Below are positions 63,041-64,000 of a stretch of 64,000 bases of DNA, piece by piece. Origin of the DNA: Hydrogenophaga aromaticivorans (lineage in GTDB: Bacteria; Pseudomonadota; Gammaproteobacteria; Burkholderiales; Burkholderiaceae_C). The stretch covers positions 1-64,000 of the forward strand of contig NZ_VYGV01000007.1 in the NCBI RefSeq assembly GCF_013387465.1, in the 5' to 3' direction. The notes under the pieces are model-generated. The model ran no database searches. It was not told where the DNA came from and was given only the letters and a program-made list of their open reading frames with translations. The translations under genes and the position numbers were made by a program. How positions within the stretch are numbered: the first letter of the stretch is position 1; every line of letters begins with the position of its first letter.

Positions 63041-64000
63041 ATGTCAAAACAGTATTACGAATTCAAACCCCTTAACGTCGGCCGCTGGATCGTCTGGTCG
63101 CTGTTTGCGCTGGTGCTGGTGTTCGCGCCGCTGGTGTTCGGCAGCAACCTCTCGGTGACCATGCTCTCGCAGATGGGCATCGCCATCATCGCCTGCCTGT
63201 CCTACAACATCCTGCTGGGGCAGGGCGGCATGCTGAGCTTCGGGCACGCGGTCTACACCGGCCTGGGCTCGTACATGGCGATGCACGCGCTCAACGCCGC
63301 AACCGATGGCCAGATCCCCATCCCGGTGAGCCTGGTGCCGCTGGTGGGCGGCGTGGCGGGGCTGTTCTTTGCGGTGCTGTTCGGCTACGTGACCACCAAG
63401 AAGGCCGGCACGCCGTTTGCCATGATCACCCTGGGCATGGCCGAGCTGGTGTTCGCGATGTCGCTGATGTTCTCGGAGTTCTTCGGCGGCGAAGCGGGCG
63501 TGTCGGGCAACCGCGTGGTGGGCGACCCGCTCATGGGCATCAGCTTCGGCCCGCCGATCCAGGTGTATTACCTCATCGCGGTCTACACCTTCGTCTGCGT
63601 GGGCCTCATGTTTGCGTTCACGCGCACCCCGCTGGGCCGCATCCTGAACGCCGTGCGCGACAACCCGGAGCGCGTCGAGTTCATCGGCTACAACACGCAG
63701 AAGGTGCGGTATCTGGCCTTCATGATCGCGGGCTTCTTCGCCGGCGTGGCGGGTGGTCTGGGCGCGCTGAACTTCGAGATCGTGACGGCCGAGGTGGTGG
63801 GCGCGGCGCGTTCGGGCGGCTACCTGCTGTTCACCTTCCTGGGTGGCGCGACCTTCTTCTTCGGCCCCATCATCGGCGGCATCCTGATGGTGCTGGCCTT
63901 TGTGCTGCTGTCGGAGCTGACCAAGGCCTGGCTGCTCTACCTCGGGCTGGTGTTCCTGTTCATGGTGATGTACGCGCCGGGCGGCATCGCCAGCCTGATC
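63041..64000 (+). CDS. livM: Branched-chain amino acid-type ABC permease LivM (partial)
   Basis: The first 320 codons are in the window and the frame is open at the edge. Typical features are YNILLGQGGMLSFGHAVYTG near residues 60-80, GTPFAMITLGMAELVF near 125, and GRILNAVRDNPERVEFIGYN near 205 followed by FLGGATFFFGPIIGG. It forms the transport channel with LivH. ATP-binding subunits (livG, livF) are expected further right, outside this window. Confidence 0.9.
   Translation, partial: MSKQYYEFKPLNVGRWIVWSLFALVLVFAPLVFGSNLSVTMLSQMGIAIIACLSYNILLGQGGMLSFGHAVYTGLGSYMAMHALNAATDGQIPIPVSLVPLVGGVAGLFFAVLFGYVTTKKAGTPFAMITLGMAELVFAMSLMFSEFFGGEAGVSGNRVVGDPLMGISFGPPIQVYYLIAVYTFVCVGLMFAFTRTPLGRILNAVRDNPERVEFIGYNTQKVRYLAFMIAGFFAGVAGGLGALNFEIVTAEVVGAARSGGYLLFTFLGGATFFFGPIIGGILMVLAFVLLSELTKAWLLYLGLVFLFMVMYAPGGIASLI

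Overview
The window is high-GC DNA (roughly two thirds G+C by eye) packed with Gram-negative genes: Bug-type tricarboxylate binding protein, Bordetella-type porin, PHB-depolymerase-like esterase, DsbDEG, SlyX, SelO, and long operons joined by ATGA stop/start overlaps. Together these point to a betaproteobacterium of the order Burkholderiales. Comamonadaceae (for example a Hydrogenophaga- or Acidovorax-like organism) is the best guess, but this is inference from gene content only. I found no rRNA or tRNA genes, CRISPR array, transposase or prophage.

Layout. (1) 1-4207: the tail of a probable meta-cleavage hydratase, a short YCF48-type beta-propeller protein, an MMPL/RND exporter and an HSL-type esterase. 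(2) 4219-7447: a nuclease-helicase fusion, divergent from an MmcB-like putative nuclease. (3) 7514-17056: a redox and sulfur locus. A two-component system faces a dsbD-dsbE-dsbG operon across a PmrA-box-like direct repeat. Then come a wrecked SoxB/5'-nucleotidase-like gene and a coupled tsdB-tsdA-persulfide dioxygenase operon (thiosulfate to tetrathionate, plus persulfide oxidation). (4) 17259-34953: a stress-survival island, mostly on the minus strand. It holds CBS proteins, BrkB, MgtC, a large four-PAS hybrid kinase with an HPt domain, a HPII-type catalase, a phospholipase D/cardiolipin synthase, hemerythrin, DUF883, a 23-residue hydrophobic peptide, many small conserved proteins and an exported truncated hemoglobin. 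(5) 35081-45320: an apparently uncharacterised catabolic cluster around an AraC-type regulator. To its left on the minus strand are a Bug binding protein, porin, acyl-CoA ligase, putative sulfate exporter and Rieske protein. To its right on the plus strand are a quinone oxidoreductase, a TauD-family dioxygenase, a BKACE-type beta-keto acid cleavage enzyme and a small hydrolase. Four matching operator-like sites flank the regulator gene. (6) 45281-53099: ParB-like protein, AraC regulator/SDR pair, patatin lipoprotein, a 286-bp direct repeat carrying two copies of a 79-residue membrane protein gene, cytochrome c, a Crp/Fnr regulator and DUF2254. (7) 53289-57284: a ParD-like/methionine aminopeptidase gene pair, a YdjM-like membrane protein, slyX, msrB and selO. 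(8) 57429-64000: an acyl-CoA ligase behind a TetR-type palindrome, two paralogous LIV-type binding proteins, livH and the start of livM, probably one uptake-and-activation system for an organic acid.

The best candidates for something new are the AraC-controlled cluster in region 5, the stress island with its unannotated small proteins, the CBS fusion gene with an internal ribosome binding site, and the ParD-like/map pairing. The most informative broken gene is the SoxB-like remnant, which lost both ends and its GHTH metal motif.
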